Assembly (NCBI RefSeq): GCF_020520285.1
Contig: NZ_CP084742.1
Span: forward strand, 2,170,001 to 2,234,000
Direction of reading: 5' to 3'
From: Pseudomonas sp. L5B5
Lineage (GTDB): Bacteria; Pseudomonadota; Gammaproteobacteria; Pseudomonadales; Pseudomonadaceae
DNA length: 64,000 bases
Notes under the pieces: model-generated
Told to the model about the DNA's origin: nothing
Seen by the model: only the letters and a program-made list of their open reading frames with translations
Databases searched by the model: none
Part shown: positions 51,378 through 63,357 of the stretch, one piece after another
Layout of the letters: every line of letters begins with the position of its first letter
Numbering within the stretch: position 1 is the stretch's first letter
Made by a program: the position numbers and the translations under genes

Positions 51378-52016
51378 TCAGTTTCCGGAGGTATCGGGGT
51401 CGCGTTTGCGCTTGTTGCCCATGCGTACGCCGATGTCCATCAGGAACTGGAAGAACCCTTCCTGATCCTCCAGCACATTGCTCCAGAACGGCGAGTGATA
51501 CAGCGCCACCGCGCCATGCACCAGCGCCCAGGAAGCACAGTAGTGGAAGTACGGCGGCACGTCTTCCAGCTTGCCTTCGCTGATACGGCCCTTGATCAGC
51601 AGCGTCAGGCGTTCGAAGTTGGAAGCTCGGATCTTGTGCAGTTCCTCGACCATCTCCGGCACCTGGTTGCCCTTGACCACCTTCTCTTCCAGGCGGTCGA
51701 ACAGCCGGTAGCGCTGCGGATCGCGCATGCGGAATTCGAAGTAGGCCCGGGACAGGGCCTCCTTGTCCTTGTCGACATCGGCAGAGTGCAGCAGCTCGTT
51801 CAGGTCACGCTCGTAGTCGAGCATCAGGCGCAGGTAGATCTCCGCCTTGGACTTGAAATGCTTGTAGATGGTCCCTTTGCCGATACCCACGGCATCCGCA
51901 ATCATCTCGACGGTGACGCTGTCTTCACCTTGTTCGAGGAACAGCTTGAGCGCGGTATCGAGAATTTCTTGCTCGCGGCGACGAAACTCACGGACCTTAC
52001 GAGGTTCTTTCTGCAT
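51378..52016 (-). CDS. TetR/AcrR-family regulator
   Basis: 212 residues: MQKEPRKVREFRRREQEILDTALKLFLEQGEDSVTVEMIADAVGIGKGTIYKHFKSKAEIYLRLMLDYER is a TetR helix-turn-helix (about 17-70). The C-terminal ligand domain contains RDPQRYRLFDRLEEKVVKGNQVPEMVEELHKIRASNFERL. It matches the position of the regulator beside rgsA and tatD in P. aeruginosa. Target unknown. Start chosen as the codon with AAAGAACC context nearest the HTH. Confidence 0.88.
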   Translation of the reverse strand: MQKEPRKVREFRRREQEILDTALKLFLEQGEDSVTVEMIADAVGIGKGTIYKHFKSKAEIYLRLMLDYERDLNELLHSADVDKDKEALSRAYFEFRMRDPQRYRLFDRLEEKVVKGNQVPEMVEELHKIRASNFERLTLLIKGRISEGKLEDVPPYFHYCASWALVHGAVALYHSPFWSNVLEDQEGFFQFLMDIGVRMGNKRKRDPDTSGN

Positions 52017-52610
52017 AAGAAAAGGTCTGTTCGGGGTCAAAATCGAAGGCGCGTATTATGCCTAACTTGCACCAAAATGCACGGATCATCCATCGTTGCT
52101 GCGGCTTTCGACACAAAAACCGACCCGCCAAAAGCCCTCGGACAGGCCTGAAAAACCCGATACAGGCCGAGAATACAGGGCCGGCAGCGGTTTCAGAAAA
52201 AAACACCAGGTGCTCCCCTGCTCCGGATCAGACTGCAAGGTCTCTAGATCCTCACAACGCAAACCCAACAGCGCTACAAGCCTGGCCCTTGACGAAAAAC
52301 ACGCGCTCAGTCGCGCTTTCATGGAGCGTGGATACCCGGATAGCCCGCTCGAACCAGCCCCCAGATAGGGACCACGAGCCCGGCTGCATCAACCTGAATT
52401 TGAGAGCAATGGCGGCGACCACCCGGTGACCGTCGATACTGCCGAGAGCAGGCTCAGCAGGACAACGTCCTTGAAAGAAAGGGAAAAATGCAGAAATCCG
52501 CCGAATATACGGGTAAAACCCATTCCTGGAGCGCAACTGAGAACCCAAGCGAAGCGCGCGTATTCCAAATTTGTTTAAGAAACGCGCAAGGCCAACTGGA
52601 CTGAACCCGA
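52017..52610. other. Long gap between the TetR gene and rgsA
   Basis: About 590 bases with no convincing gene. A minus-strand frame (52252-52620) would encode 122 residues from a TTG with no ribosome binding site, and its product is not recognisable. I see no repeats. Sequence is less GC-biased than the flanking genes. Confidence 0.5.
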
Positions 52611-52630
52611 TCCTGATCAATACTTGAACT

Positions 52631-52748
52631 GTCGGCGGGACATCTCCCCCAAGTGAAACGCCGATATAGGTACCGAGGGACCGCGTGCCTAAGTTTTACT
52701 CCTAATGGTCTTAACCCGGATTCACCCCCCAGAACCCGGGTTTTTTTT
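52631..52748 (+). ncRNA. rgsA: Small regulatory RNA RgsA
   Basis: Predicted 118-base transcript ending in AACCCGG ... CCGGGTT plus eight T (52713-52748). A sigma-S-like -10 element CAATACTT (52618-52625) precedes it. Length (about 120), orientation and position between a TetR-family regulator and tatD match RgsA (P16) of Pseudomonas, an RpoS-dependent small RNA. The middle has CGGCG ... CGCCG pairing (52633-52668). Identity rests on synteny and architecture, not on an alignment. Confidence 0.75.
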
Positions 52749-52774
52749 GCCTGGAATTTATCCGCACACCCGGC

Positions 52775-53566
52775 TCAAGCCTGCTCCTTGACCCGTGCCA
52801 GGGGGAACAGGCGCTTGAAGTTCTCCGTGGTCTGCGCTGCGAAGTCGTCGTATGACTCACCTCGCAGCATGGCCAGGAACTCCGCCACTTCACGCACGTA
52901 CTGTGGCAGGTTGGGCTTGCCGCGATAAGGGATCGGCGCCAGGTAAGGCGAATCGGTCTCCACCAGCAGGCGGTCGGCGGGTACCTGTCGGGCCACATCG
53001 CGCAAGGCGTCGGCATTGCGGAAAGTGACGATTCCCGACAGCGAGATATAGAACCCCAGGTCCAACGCCGCCCTGGCCATCTCCCAGTCCTCGGTAAAAC
53101 AGTGCAGTACCCCAGCGTTGGGCAGCGCCGCTTCGCGCAGCAGGGCCAGGGTATCGGCCCGGGCGCCGCGGGTGTGCACCACCACCGGCTTGCCAGTCTG
53201 CCGAGCGGCCTCCAGGTGCAGGCGGAAGGAGGCCTGCTGCAGCTCGGCCGCCTCGGGTTCGTAGTGATAGTCCAGGCCGGTCTCGCCGATGGCCACCACC
53301 CGCGGATGGTTCAGCTCATCCAGCAGCCAGTCCAGCGCCGGTGCTGCCCCGGGCTGTACATCCAGCGGATGCACGCCCACCGAACAGTCGACATCGTCAT
53401 AACGCTCAGCCAGGGCCTTCACATCCGCCGCGTTATCGGCACTGACGCCGATGCACAGGAAGTGTCCGACTCCGCGCTGGCGGGCCGCTGCCAGCGCGGC
53501 ATCCAGGGAGCCGTCGTGAGCGGCCAGGTCGAGGCGATCAAGGTGGCAATGGGAATCTACGAGCAT
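52775..53566 (-). CDS. tatD: TatD-family metal-dependent hydrolase/deoxyribonuclease
   Basis: 263 residues from the ATG at 53566. Metal ligands His6 and His8 in DSHCHLD, Glu in AIGETGLDYHY, His in VVVHTRGA and HCFTEDWE, and Asp in LLVETDSPYL. TatD proteins have 3'-5' DNase activity in repair. An earlier ATG at 53584 would add six residues. It lies 84 bases downstream of holB; in most pseudomonads pilZ sits between them. Confidence 0.93.
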   Translation of the reverse strand: MLVDSHCHLDRLDLAAHDGSLDAALAAARQRGVGHFLCIGVSADNAADVKALAERYDDVDCSVGVHPLDVQPGAAPALDWLLDELNHPRVVAIGETGLDYHYEPEAAELQQASFRLHLEAARQTGKPVVVHTRGARADTLALLREAALPNAGVLHCFTEDWEMARAALDLGFYISLSGIVTFRNADALRDVARQVPADRLLVETDSPYLAPIPYRGKPNLPQYVREVAEFLAMLRGESYDDFAAQTTENFKRLFPLARVKEQA

Positions 53567-53650
53567 AGGCGGTGGCAACTGCATCCGGTAAATGAACGGG
53601 CCTGACAGGTAGATCAGGCCCTGGAAAGATTCGATTCTAGGCGTCGAGCG

Positions 53651-56457
<2,807 letters not shown>

Positions 56458-56460
56458 GAA

Positions 56461-57276
56461 TCAAGCATCCAGTAGTGCGCGGGTAATGCCCTGCAGTTTA
56501 CGGGTGAGCGGTCCTGCCGACCAGCTCATCCCGGCGCAGCCCAGTACCGGCCAGACGCCATAGACACTGTTGCAGACAAAGACTTCGTCAGCCTGTTGCA
56601 ACTGCTCGAAGCTGATGTCGACGACCTGCACGGAAATACCCTGGGCCGCAGCCTGGGCCAGAATCTCGGCGCGCATGACGCCGGCCACGCCACATCGGCT
56701 CAAGTCTGCGGTGAACAAGCCGCCCCGGGAAACCAGGAACAGGTTGCTGAACACGCCCTCGATCACGCGTCCCGCGCCATCGAGCATCAGGCCTTCGGCG
56801 TGCTCGCTGTCGCGCCACTCGGCACGAGCCAGAACTTGCTCAAGGCGATTGAGATGCTTGAGACCGGCCAGCAACGGCTGCTCGGACAAGCGCGTGGCAC
56901 AGGGGAACAGGCGAACCCCCTGTTCAGCATGAGCCGCAGGATAGGCCGGCAAGGTGCTGCCCAGGAGGATCCGTCGCGCCCTGGCAACGGGGTCGGCGGT
57001 GTAGCCTCGCAAGCTGTCGCCCCGGGTCAGGATCAGCTTGAGCACCCCCTCCCCCATGGCCTCGGCGTAGGCCTGCATTTCGCCGCGGACCAGGTCCGGG
57101 TCCACAGTCAGCGCCAGGCGCCGGCAACCTTCGGCCAGGCGCTGCAGATGTCGATCCAGCAACAGCGGCTTGCCGGATCTGACGACGATGGTCTCGAACA
57201 GACCATCGCCGTAGGCCAGGCCACGGTCCTTGAGCGACAGAGCGTCAGCCGGCTGACCGTCGACCCAGCTGTGCAT
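56461..57276 (-). CDS. pabC: Aminodeoxychorismate lyase PabC
   Basis: 271 residues, fold-type IV PLP enzyme: [30 protein letters not shown], Lys in GLKHLNRLEQVLARAEWRD, then EGLMLDGAGRVIEGVFSNLFLVSRGGLFTADLSRCGVAGVMRAEIL. Releases p-aminobenzoate and pyruvate from PabB's product. ATG overlaps the fabF stop (ATGA). Confidence 0.94.
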   Translation of the reverse strand: MHSWVDGQPADALSLKDRGLAYGDGLFETIVVRSGKPLLLDRHLQRLAEGCRRLALTVDPDLVRGEMQAYAEAMGEGVLKLILTRGDSLRGYTADPVARARRILLGSTLPAYPAAHAEQGVRLFPCATRLSEQPLLAGLKHLNRLEQVLARAEWRDSEHAEGLMLDGAGRVIEGVFSNLFLVSRGGLFTADLSRCGVAGVMRAEILAQAAAQGISVQVVDISFEQLQQADEVFVCNSVYGVWPVLGCAGMSWSAGPLTRKLQGITRALLDA

Positions 57277-58520
57277 CACTCGGAAAACCGACGGAACACC
57301 AGGGAGCCATTGGTACCGCCAAAACCGAAGGAGTTGGACAGCACTACATCGATATCCATGCTGCGCGCAGTGTGCGGCACGAAATCCAGGTCGCAACCTT
57401 CATCCGGCTCATCCAGGTTGATGGTCGGCGGCGCAACCTGGCTGTTGATCGCCAGCACGCTGAAGATCGCCTCGATCGCCCCGGCAGCCCCCAGAAGGTG
57501 ACCGGTCATGGACTTGGTGGAACTGACTGCGAGCTTGTAGGCATGATCACCGAACACGCTCTTGATCGCTTCGGCTTCCGCCAGGTCGCCGGCGGGCGTC
57601 GACGTGCCATGGGCGTTGACATACTGCACCTGGTCGACATTGATCTGTGCATCACGCAAGGCATTGGCGATGCAGCGAGCAGCACCGGCGCCGTCGGCAG
57701 GAGGCGAGGTCATGTGGTAGGCATCACCGCTCATGCCGAAGCCGATCAGTTCGGCATAGATGGTCGCTCCACGCGCCTTGGCATGCTCCAGTTCCTCGAG
57801 AACCAGGGCGCCGGCACCATCGGACAGCACGAATCCGTCACGCCCCTTGTCCCACGGGCGACTGGCACGAGCTGGCTCGTCGTTGCGGGTCGACAGTGCA
57901 CGGGATGCACCGAAACCACCCATGCCCAGGCCGCAGGCTGCCATTTCGGCACCGCCGGCGATCATCACGTCGGCTTCGCCGTAGGCAATATTGCGCGCGG
58001 CCATGCCGATGCAATGGGTGCCGGTGGTGCACGCCGTGGAAATGGCGTAGTTCGGCCCCTGAAGCCCCAGGTGAATGGACAGGAAGCCGGAAATCATGTT
58101 GATGATCGAACCGGGCACGAAGAACGGAGAGATCCGCCGTGGACCAGAATCGTGCAGGATGCGGCTGGTTTCCTCGATATTGGTCAAACCGCCAATACCT
58201 GACCCCATGGCCACGCCGATACGATCACGGTTGGCGTCGGTGACTTCCAGGCCGGCATTGCGTACCGCCTGAAATCCGGCCGCCAGGCCGTATTGAATGA
58301 ACAGATCGAGTTTGCGGGCCTCTTTGGCCGACAGGTATTCCTCGACATTGAAGCCCTTTACCGAGCCGCCAAAACGGGTGGAATAGGCAGAAAGGTCAGT
58401 GTGTTCGATCAGACCGATGCCACTTTGGCCAGCCAGAATGCCCTGCCAGCTACTCGGTACATCCGTACCCAGCGGCGACAACATACCCATACCGGTGACT
58501 ACGACGCGTCTACGCGACAC
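57276..58520 (-). CDS. fabF: Beta-ketoacyl-ACP synthase II FabF
   Basis: 414 residues. Catalytic Cys164 in [10 protein letters not shown], His in [12 protein letters not shown] and His in [18 protein letters not shown]. Elongates acyl-ACP, with malonyl-ACP as donor. Follows acpP, separated by a terminator that probably allows partial read-through. Confidence 0.97.
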   Translation of the reverse strand: MSRRRVVVTGMGMLSPLGTDVPSSWQGILAGQSGIGLIEHTDLSAYSTRFGGSVKGFNVEEYLSAKEARKLDLFIQYGLAAGFQAVRNAGLEVTDANRDRIGVAMGSGIGGLTNIEETSRILHDSGPRRISPFFVPGSIINMISGFLSIHLGLQGPNYAISTACTTGTHCIGMAARNIAYGEADVMIAGGAEMAACGLGMGGFGASRALSTRNDEPARASRPWDKGRDGFVLSDGAGALVLEELEHAKARGATIYAELIGFGMSGDAYHMTSPPADGAGAARCIANALRDAQINVDQVQYVNAHGTSTPAGDLAEAEAIKSVFGDHAYKLAVSSTKSMTGHLLGAAGAIEAIFSVLAINSQVAPPTINLDEPDEGCDLDFVPHTARSMDIDVVLSNSFGFGGTNGSLVFRRFSE

Positions 58521-58568
58521 AGCACTCTCCTTTTTCTAATGACGACACTTTGCATCAGGCCTAAAGAA

Positions 58569-58601
58569 AAAACCGCACGCCGTGACGGCAGTGCGGTTTT
58601 T
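58569..58601. terminator. Terminator between acpP and fabF
   Basis: AAAACCGCAC ... GTGCGGTTTT hairpin (58569-58601) with an inner GCCGT/ACGGC stem and A/T runs on both sides. It would let acpP be expressed far above fabF. Confidence 0.85.
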
Positions 58602-58630
58602 CCATGACAGCAATATACGACTACAAACGA

Positions 58631-58867
58631 TTAAGCCTGGTGGCTGTTAACGTAGTCGATAGCTGCTTGAACGGTAGTGATCTTCTCAGCTTCTTCGTCA
58701 GGGATTTCGGTCTCGAATTCCTCTTCCAGAGCCATCACCAGCTCAACGGTGTCAAGGGAGTCGGCACCCAGGTCTTCAACGAAGGAAGCGGTGTTAACAA
58801 CTTCTTCTTCTTTAACGCCCAGTTGCTCAGCAACGATTTTCTTGACGCGCTCTTCGATGGTGCTCAT
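58631..58867 (-). CDS. acpP: Acyl carrier protein
   Basis: 78 residues, acidic: [51 protein letters not shown]. Ser37 of the DSL motif takes the 4'-phosphopantetheine. Codon use is strongly optimised (AT-rich third positions), as expected for a very abundant protein. An AT-rich leader (58868-59063) precedes it. Confidence 0.98.
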   Translation of the reverse strand: MSTIEERVKKIVAEQLGVKEEEVVNTASFVEDLGADSLDTVELVMALEEEFETEIPDEEAEKITTVQAAIDYVNSHQA

Positions 58868-59063
58868 ACCTTGTTTTCACTCCTAATGGACAAATTCAGG
58901 CAGCTGGCCAGTGGGTAAGTGTATAGAAAGGCTTTTCAGCTTTTCAACCGAAAGCTTTGTCCCTCAAACCCTTTGGCCATCTGCCTATAAATAGATTGCA
59001 GCTTTATAACGGATTTTAGACAGCTCGTATGACACTTTTTTGAAGCAATCCGTCACATTTGCC

Positions 59064-59804
59064 TCACATATACATCCCGCCGTTAACCGGGATTGTAGCC
59101 CCAGTAACGTATGCTGCACCGTCGGATGCCAGGAAAGCGACCACTTGCGCAATCTCTTGTGCCTGACCCAGACGACCCAGCGGAATCTGCGTCTGCAGGG
59201 CTTCACGCTGTGCTTGCGGTAGCTCGCGGGTCATATCGGTGTCGATGAAACCAGGAGCGACCGAGTTCACAGTGATCGACCGCGAACCTACTTCCCGCGC
59301 CAGGGCACGGCTGAAACCTTCCAGGCCGGCCTTGGCGGCGGCGTAGTTTACTTGGCCTGCGTTGCCCATGGCACCCACAACCGAGCCAATATTGATAATT
59401 CGCCCCCAACGGGCCTTGGTCATGCCGCGCAGAACACCTTTGGACAGGCGATACAGGCTGTTGAGGTTGGTATCGACCACGTCGTACCACTCGTCATCTT
59501 TCATGCGCATCATCAGGTTGTCGCGGGTGATGCCTGCATTGTTCACCAGGATCGCCGGCGCGCCGAACTGCTCGGTGATGCTGGCCAGGACTGCAGCCAC
59601 GGATTCGTCGCTGGTGACATTGAGCTCAAGGCCAGTGCCCTGAACACCGTTTTCCTTGAGAGTGGCGGCGATGCGCTCGGCACCCGAGGCGGAAGTGGCG
59701 GTACCCACCACGATGGCGCCCATGCGCCCCAGCTCAAGCGCGATGGCCTGGCCGATCCCACGGCTGGCGCCGGTCACCAGTGCAACTTTACCTTGCAGAC
59801 TCAT
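59064..59804 (-). CDS. fabG: 3-oxoacyl-ACP reductase FabG
   Basis: 246 residues, SDR fold: TGASRGIGQAIALELG (NADPH loop), NNAGITRDNLM and the catalytic NIGSVVGAMGNAGQVNYAAAKAGLEGFS (Ser, Tyr, Lys). Reduces 3-oxoacyl-ACP. The ATG at 59804 has AGGAGAAGC immediately upstream. Confidence 0.97.
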   Translation of the reverse strand: MSLQGKVALVTGASRGIGQAIALELGRMGAIVVGTATSASGAERIAATLKENGVQGTGLELNVTSDESVAAVLASITEQFGAPAILVNNAGITRDNLMMRMKDDEWYDVVDTNLNSLYRLSKGVLRGMTKARWGRIINIGSVVGAMGNAGQVNYAAAKAGLEGFSRALAREVGSRSITVNSVAPGFIDTDMTRELPQAQREALQTQIPLGRLGQAQEIAQVVAFLASDGAAYVTGATIPVNGGMYM

Positions 59805-59820
59805 GCAAGCTTCTCCTAAT

Positions 59821-60759
59821 TCAGGCCAACGCTGCACGGGCGGCAGCGAAAGCATCTGGGGTATTCAGGTTAGAGGTCGAAACGCCTTCGGCACAGCGCT
59901 TGTTGAGGCCTGCCAGGACCTTGCCCGGACCACACTCGACCAGCTCGGTAGCGCCGCTGGCGGCCAGGGCCTGCACGGACTCGACCCAGCGGACAGGCTT
60001 GTACAGCTGTTCCAGCAGGTCACGCTTCAGGCCATCCAGATCGACTGCCACCGCAGCGCTGACATTCTGCACCAGCGGAATCTGTGGAGCCTGCCAGTTG
60101 ATGGCCGCGATCGACTCGGCAAAACGCTCGGCTGCTGGGCGCATCAGTTCGCAATGGGATGGCACGCTGACCGGCAACGGCATGGCGCGCTTGGCGCCAC
60201 GGGCCTTGCAACCTTCGATGGCGCGATCCACAGCCGCCTTGGCACCAGCTATCACCACCTGGCCAGGGGAGTTGTAGTTCACCGCACTGACCACTTCACC
60301 TTGTGCAGCCTCCTCGCAGGCGGCTACCACGTCGGCATCGTCCAGGCCGAGAATCGCCGCCATGCCGCCCTGCCCTGCCGGCACGGCTTCCTGCATCAAC
60401 TGGCCACGACGCTCCACCAACTTGACTGCCTCGGCGAGGGTCAGGCTGCCAGCGGCGACCAGCGCACTGTACTCACCCAGGCTGTGACCGGCGACAAAGG
60501 CCGGACGCGCGCCGCCCTCGGCCAGCCACAAGCGCCACAGCGCAATGGAAGCAGTGAGGATCGTGGGCTGGGTCTTGTCGGTCTGATTGAGCAGCTCTGC
60601 CGGACCTTCCTGGGTCAGGGCCCAGAGGTCGTAGCCCAGAGCATCGGAGGCTTCCTTGAAAGTATCGAGGATCAACGGGTATTGCGCGCCCAGCTCGGCC
60701 AACATGCCGAGGGACTGCGAACCCTGTCCTGGAAAGACGAATGCGAGGGATGCAGACAT
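59821..60759 (-). CDS. fabD: Malonyl-CoA:ACP transacylase FabD
   Basis: 312 residues: FVFPGQGSQSLGM, the nucleophile Ser93 in GHSLGEYSALV, catalytic His in SVPSHCELM, and VECGPGKVLAGL. Loads malonyl onto ACP. Sixteen bases upstream of fabG. Confidence 0.96.
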   Translation of the reverse strand: MSASLAFVFPGQGSQSLGMLAELGAQYPLILDTFKEASDALGYDLWALTQEGPAELLNQTDKTQPTILTASIALWRLWLAEGGARPAFVAGHSLGEYSALVAAGSLTLAEAVKLVERRGQLMQEAVPAGQGGMAAILGLDDADVVAACEEAAQGEVVSAVNYNSPGQVVIAGAKAAVDRAIEGCKARGAKRAMPLPVSVPSHCELMRPAAERFAESIAAINWQAPQIPLVQNVSAAVAVDLDGLKRDLLEQLYKPVRWVESVQALAASGATELVECGPGKVLAGLNKRCAEGVSTSNLNTPDAFAAARAALA

Positions 60760-60885
60760 GTAACGAGCCCCTAATGATCTTGTCGTCGGATAATTGACGT
60801 CACACCGTAGTGGACGCAAGAAACTGACAGTTGGATGGCCAATCGAACCAAGCGGTCACATTTAAGCACTCCCCCGGACAAACTC

Positions 60886-61896
60886 CTAAAGGAGCATGTC
60901 CTCGAGGCGCCCATGCAAACGGCGCGGCAGGTCTTCCTGGATCTCGATCAGAGCACGCTGAATCGCGCTCTGGAAGCCCTGGACCCCCGCCGAACCATGA
61001 CTTTTCACCACGATCCCCTGCAAGCCAAGGAAACTCGCGCCATTGTGTCGCGCCGGCGCCAGGTCAGCCTGCAGGCGTCGCATCAAAGGCAGGGCCAACA
61101 CCCCCACAGCTCGAGACACCAGGTTGCGCCGGAACAGCGCCTCGATACGGGCCGCAATCATGGTCGCCAACCCCTCGCTGGACTTGAGCAGGATATTGCC
61201 GACAAAACCGTCGCACACCACCACATCCGCCTCGCCACGATACAGCCCGTCGCCTTCGACAAAACCGATGTAGTTCAGGCCGCGGGCCTGCTGCAGGAGG
61301 CTCGCCGCCAGCTTGACCTGCTGGTTGCCCTTGATGTCTTCGGTGCCGATGTTCAGCAAGGCCACCCTTGGACGCACGATGCCCAGGGTCTGCGCTGCAA
61401 CCGAACCCATGACGGCAAACTGCAGCAAGTGTTCGGCACTGCAGTCGACATTGGCTCCCAGGTCCAGCAACTGGCAATAACCACGCTGAGTAGGAATGGC
61501 AGCCACCATCGCCGGACGATCGATACCGGGCAGGGTCTTTAGCACATACCGCGAAAGCGCCATCAGCGCCCCGGTATTACCGGCACTGACACAAGCCTGG
61601 ACCTTTTCCTCACGCAACAACTCAAGCGCTACCCGCATCGAAGAGTCAGGCTTGCCACGCAGGGCCTGGGAAGGCTTTTCGTCCATGGTGATCACCTCGC
61701 TCGCCGGGATAATCGTCAGGCGCGCGCGATCCACGGCCGAATGGCTGGAAATCAATTCTTCAAGGAGGGAGGGTTGACCCACGAGAGTCAGGTGCAGCGA
61801 GGGGGTAGCAGACAGGCAAGCAATACTGGCCTGAACAATGCTGCGGGGACCGAAGTCCCCGCCCATTGCGTCAATCGCGATGACTTGAGCGGACAA
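60886..61896 (-). CDS. plsX: Phosphate acyltransferase PlsX
   Basis: 336 residues: [71 protein letters not shown] and [20 protein letters not shown]. Makes acyl-phosphate from acyl-ACP for phospholipid synthesis. The start is a TTG (61896) three bases past the rpmF stop, matching [13 protein letters not shown]. Confidence 0.95.
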   Translation of the reverse strand: MSAQVIAIDAMGGDFGPRSIVQASIACLSATPSLHLTLVGQPSLLEELISSHSAVDRARLTIIPASEVITMDEKPSQALRGKPDSSMRVALELLREEKVQACVSAGNTGALMALSRYVLKTLPGIDRPAMVAAIPTQRGYCQLLDLGANVDCSAEHLLQFAVMGSVAAQTLGIVRPRVALLNIGTEDIKGNQQVKLAASLLQQARGLNYIGFVEGDGLYRGEADVVVCDGFVGNILLKSSEGLATMIAARIEALFRRNLVSRAVGVLALPLMRRLQADLAPARHNGASFLGLQGIVVKSHGSAGVQGFQSAIQRALIEIQEDLPRRLHGRLEDMLL

Positions 61897-61899
61897 GGA

Positions 61900-62082
61900 T
61901 TACTCGTCAGCGCCCTTGTCGATCACTTTACGACCACGGTATACGCCTTCTGGCGATACGTGGTGACGCAGGTGAACTTCACCGGTGGTTTTTTCTACGG
62001 ACAGGGTGCTAGCCTCGAGAGCGTCGTGCGAACGGCGCATGTCACGGGCAGAGCGGGATTTTTTGTTCTGCTGAACAGCCAT
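61900..62082 (-). CDS. rpmF: 50S ribosomal protein L32
   Basis: 60 residues, [54 protein letters not shown]. Typical basic L32 but without the zinc CxxC pair found in other bacteria, as usual in Pseudomonas. Cotranscribed with plsX and yceD. Confidence 0.97.
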
Positions 62083-62095
62083 AATTGATTAACTC

Positions 62096-62623
62096 CTAAA
62101 CGTTTGGGTCACGCTTTAACTGCGCCAATACACTGAACGGGTTGGACCGCGTTACCTCGTCCTCGCTCGGCTCGGGCTCATCGAGCCCCGCCGGCTGCTG
62201 GCATTCTTCCGGATGATGAGCAGGCACGATGGGCAAGGCAAGCAAAAGCTCCTCCTCGACCAACGCCTGCAGATCCAAAGGATCCTCGCCCAGTTCCAGC
62301 ACGTCATAACCTTTCGGCAACGACTGGGTATTCGCACCCTCCTTCACCACCGCGTAACTGCACTCGCTGTGGATCGGCAGGGTGACCAGCTCAAGACAAC
62401 GCTGGCAAACCATTTTGACTTCGACGTCGATGGAGCTGTGGATAACTACAGCTTTACGCTCGTCACGCTCGAAAACGAATTTAGCCTGCACCGTACCGAC
62501 ATTATCGGAAAGCGGGTCGCAGAGTCTCTCCAAATCGGCCAGCAGCAGTTCACCCTGGAGGGTGGTGCCACGGTCAGCCAATTTGCGCGGGTCAACGTGA
62601 GGTGGAATCGGGTCATTCAACAT
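62096..62623 (-). CDS. yceD: YceD/DUF177 protein (23S rRNA accumulation)
   Basis: 175 residues: VDPRKLADRGTTLQGELLLADLERLCDPL, VEVKMVCQRCLELVTLPIHSE (CxxC), and LELGEDPLDLQALVEEELLLALPIVPAHHPEECQQ. It pairs with rpmF in many bacteria and is linked to 23S rRNA levels. Divergent from maf. Confidence 0.94.
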   Translation of the reverse strand: MLNDPIPPHVDPRKLADRGTTLQGELLLADLERLCDPLSDNVGTVQAKFVFERDERKAVVIHSSIDVEVKMVCQRCLELVTLPIHSECSYAVVKEGANTQSLPKGYDVLELGEDPLDLQALVEEELLLALPIVPAHHPEECQQPAGLDEPEPSEDEVTRSNPFSVLAQLKRDPNV

Positions 62624-62727
62624 AGGCGCAGCATTATAGGGATGCCCCCGGCCATGTCAAAGGAAATTCAGCCCTGTCCGTCACTTGCGAGCCTCGCTAG
62701 AATTCCTGGCCCGCCCAGGAGATGTAC

Positions 62728-63306
62728 ATGCTGCCCTTATTACTCGCCTCAAGCTCGACCTACCGCCGGGAATTGCTGTCCCGCCTGCAACTGCCATTCA
62801 CTTGCAGCGCCCCCGACATCGACGAAAGCCGTCGCCCAGGCGAAAGCGCCTCAACGCTGGTAAGACGCCTGGCCGAGGAAAAGGCTCGTGCGCTCGCTCC
62901 CAGCTACCCAGGGCACCTGATCATCGGCTCGGACCAGGTAGCCGTGCTGGGTGACCGGATCATCGGCAAGCCCCATACCTTTGACAAGGCCCGCCAACAA
63001 CTGCTGGACGCCAGCGGCGCGAGCGTGACCTTCCTTACCGGACTGGCACTGCTCAACAGCCGGACCGGCCACTGCCAGGTCGACTGCATCCCCTTCACCG
63101 TCAACATGCGTCACCTGGACAGCCAACGCATCGAACGCTACCTGCAGGCCGAGCGCCCCTTCGATTGCGCCGGCAGCTTCAAGGCCGAGGGCCTTGGCGT
63201 CAGCCTATTCCAGAGCACCGAGGGCCCTGACGCCACAGCCCTGATAGGCCTGCCGCTGATCCGCCTGGTGGACATGCTTCAAGCTGAAGGCGTGGACATA
63301 CCCTGA
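62728..63306 (+). CDS. Maf-family nucleoside triphosphate pyrophosphatase (YceF type)
   Basis: 192 residues: LLLASSSTYRRELLSRLQLPFTCSAPDIDESRRPGES, IIGSDQVAVL and CAGSFKAEGLGVSLFQSTEGPDATALIGLPLIRLVDML. Hydrolyses modified nucleotides such as m7GTP (YceF) to monophosphates. AGGAG lies 6 bases before the ATG at 62728, so that start is better than 62722. Confidence 0.93.
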   Translation: MLPLLLASSSTYRRELLSRLQLPFTCSAPDIDESRRPGESASTLVRRLAEEKARALAPSYPGHLIIGSDQVAVLGDRIIGKPHTFDKARQQLLDASGASVTFLTGLALLNSRTGHCQVDCIPFTVNMRHLDSQRIERYLQAERPFDCAGSFKAEGLGVSLFQSTEGPDATALIGLPLIRLVDMLQAEGVDIP

Positions 63307-63314
63307 GCCCATTA

Positions 63315-63340
63315 AAAAGCCGACCCCAGGGCCGGCTCTT
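63315..63340. terminator. Terminator between maf and sppA
   Basis: AGCCGACC ... GGCCGGCT hairpin (with one mismatch) flanked by AAAAA on the left and CTTCATT on the right; serves two convergent genes. Confidence 0.75.
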
Positions 63341-63357
63341 CATTGCGCATCACACGC

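Noticed and set aside
52252..52620. A 122-codon minus-strand frame between the TetR gene and rgsA
   Set aside because: It starts at TTG without a ribosome binding site, its product is not recognised, and it runs across the predicted rgsA promoter.
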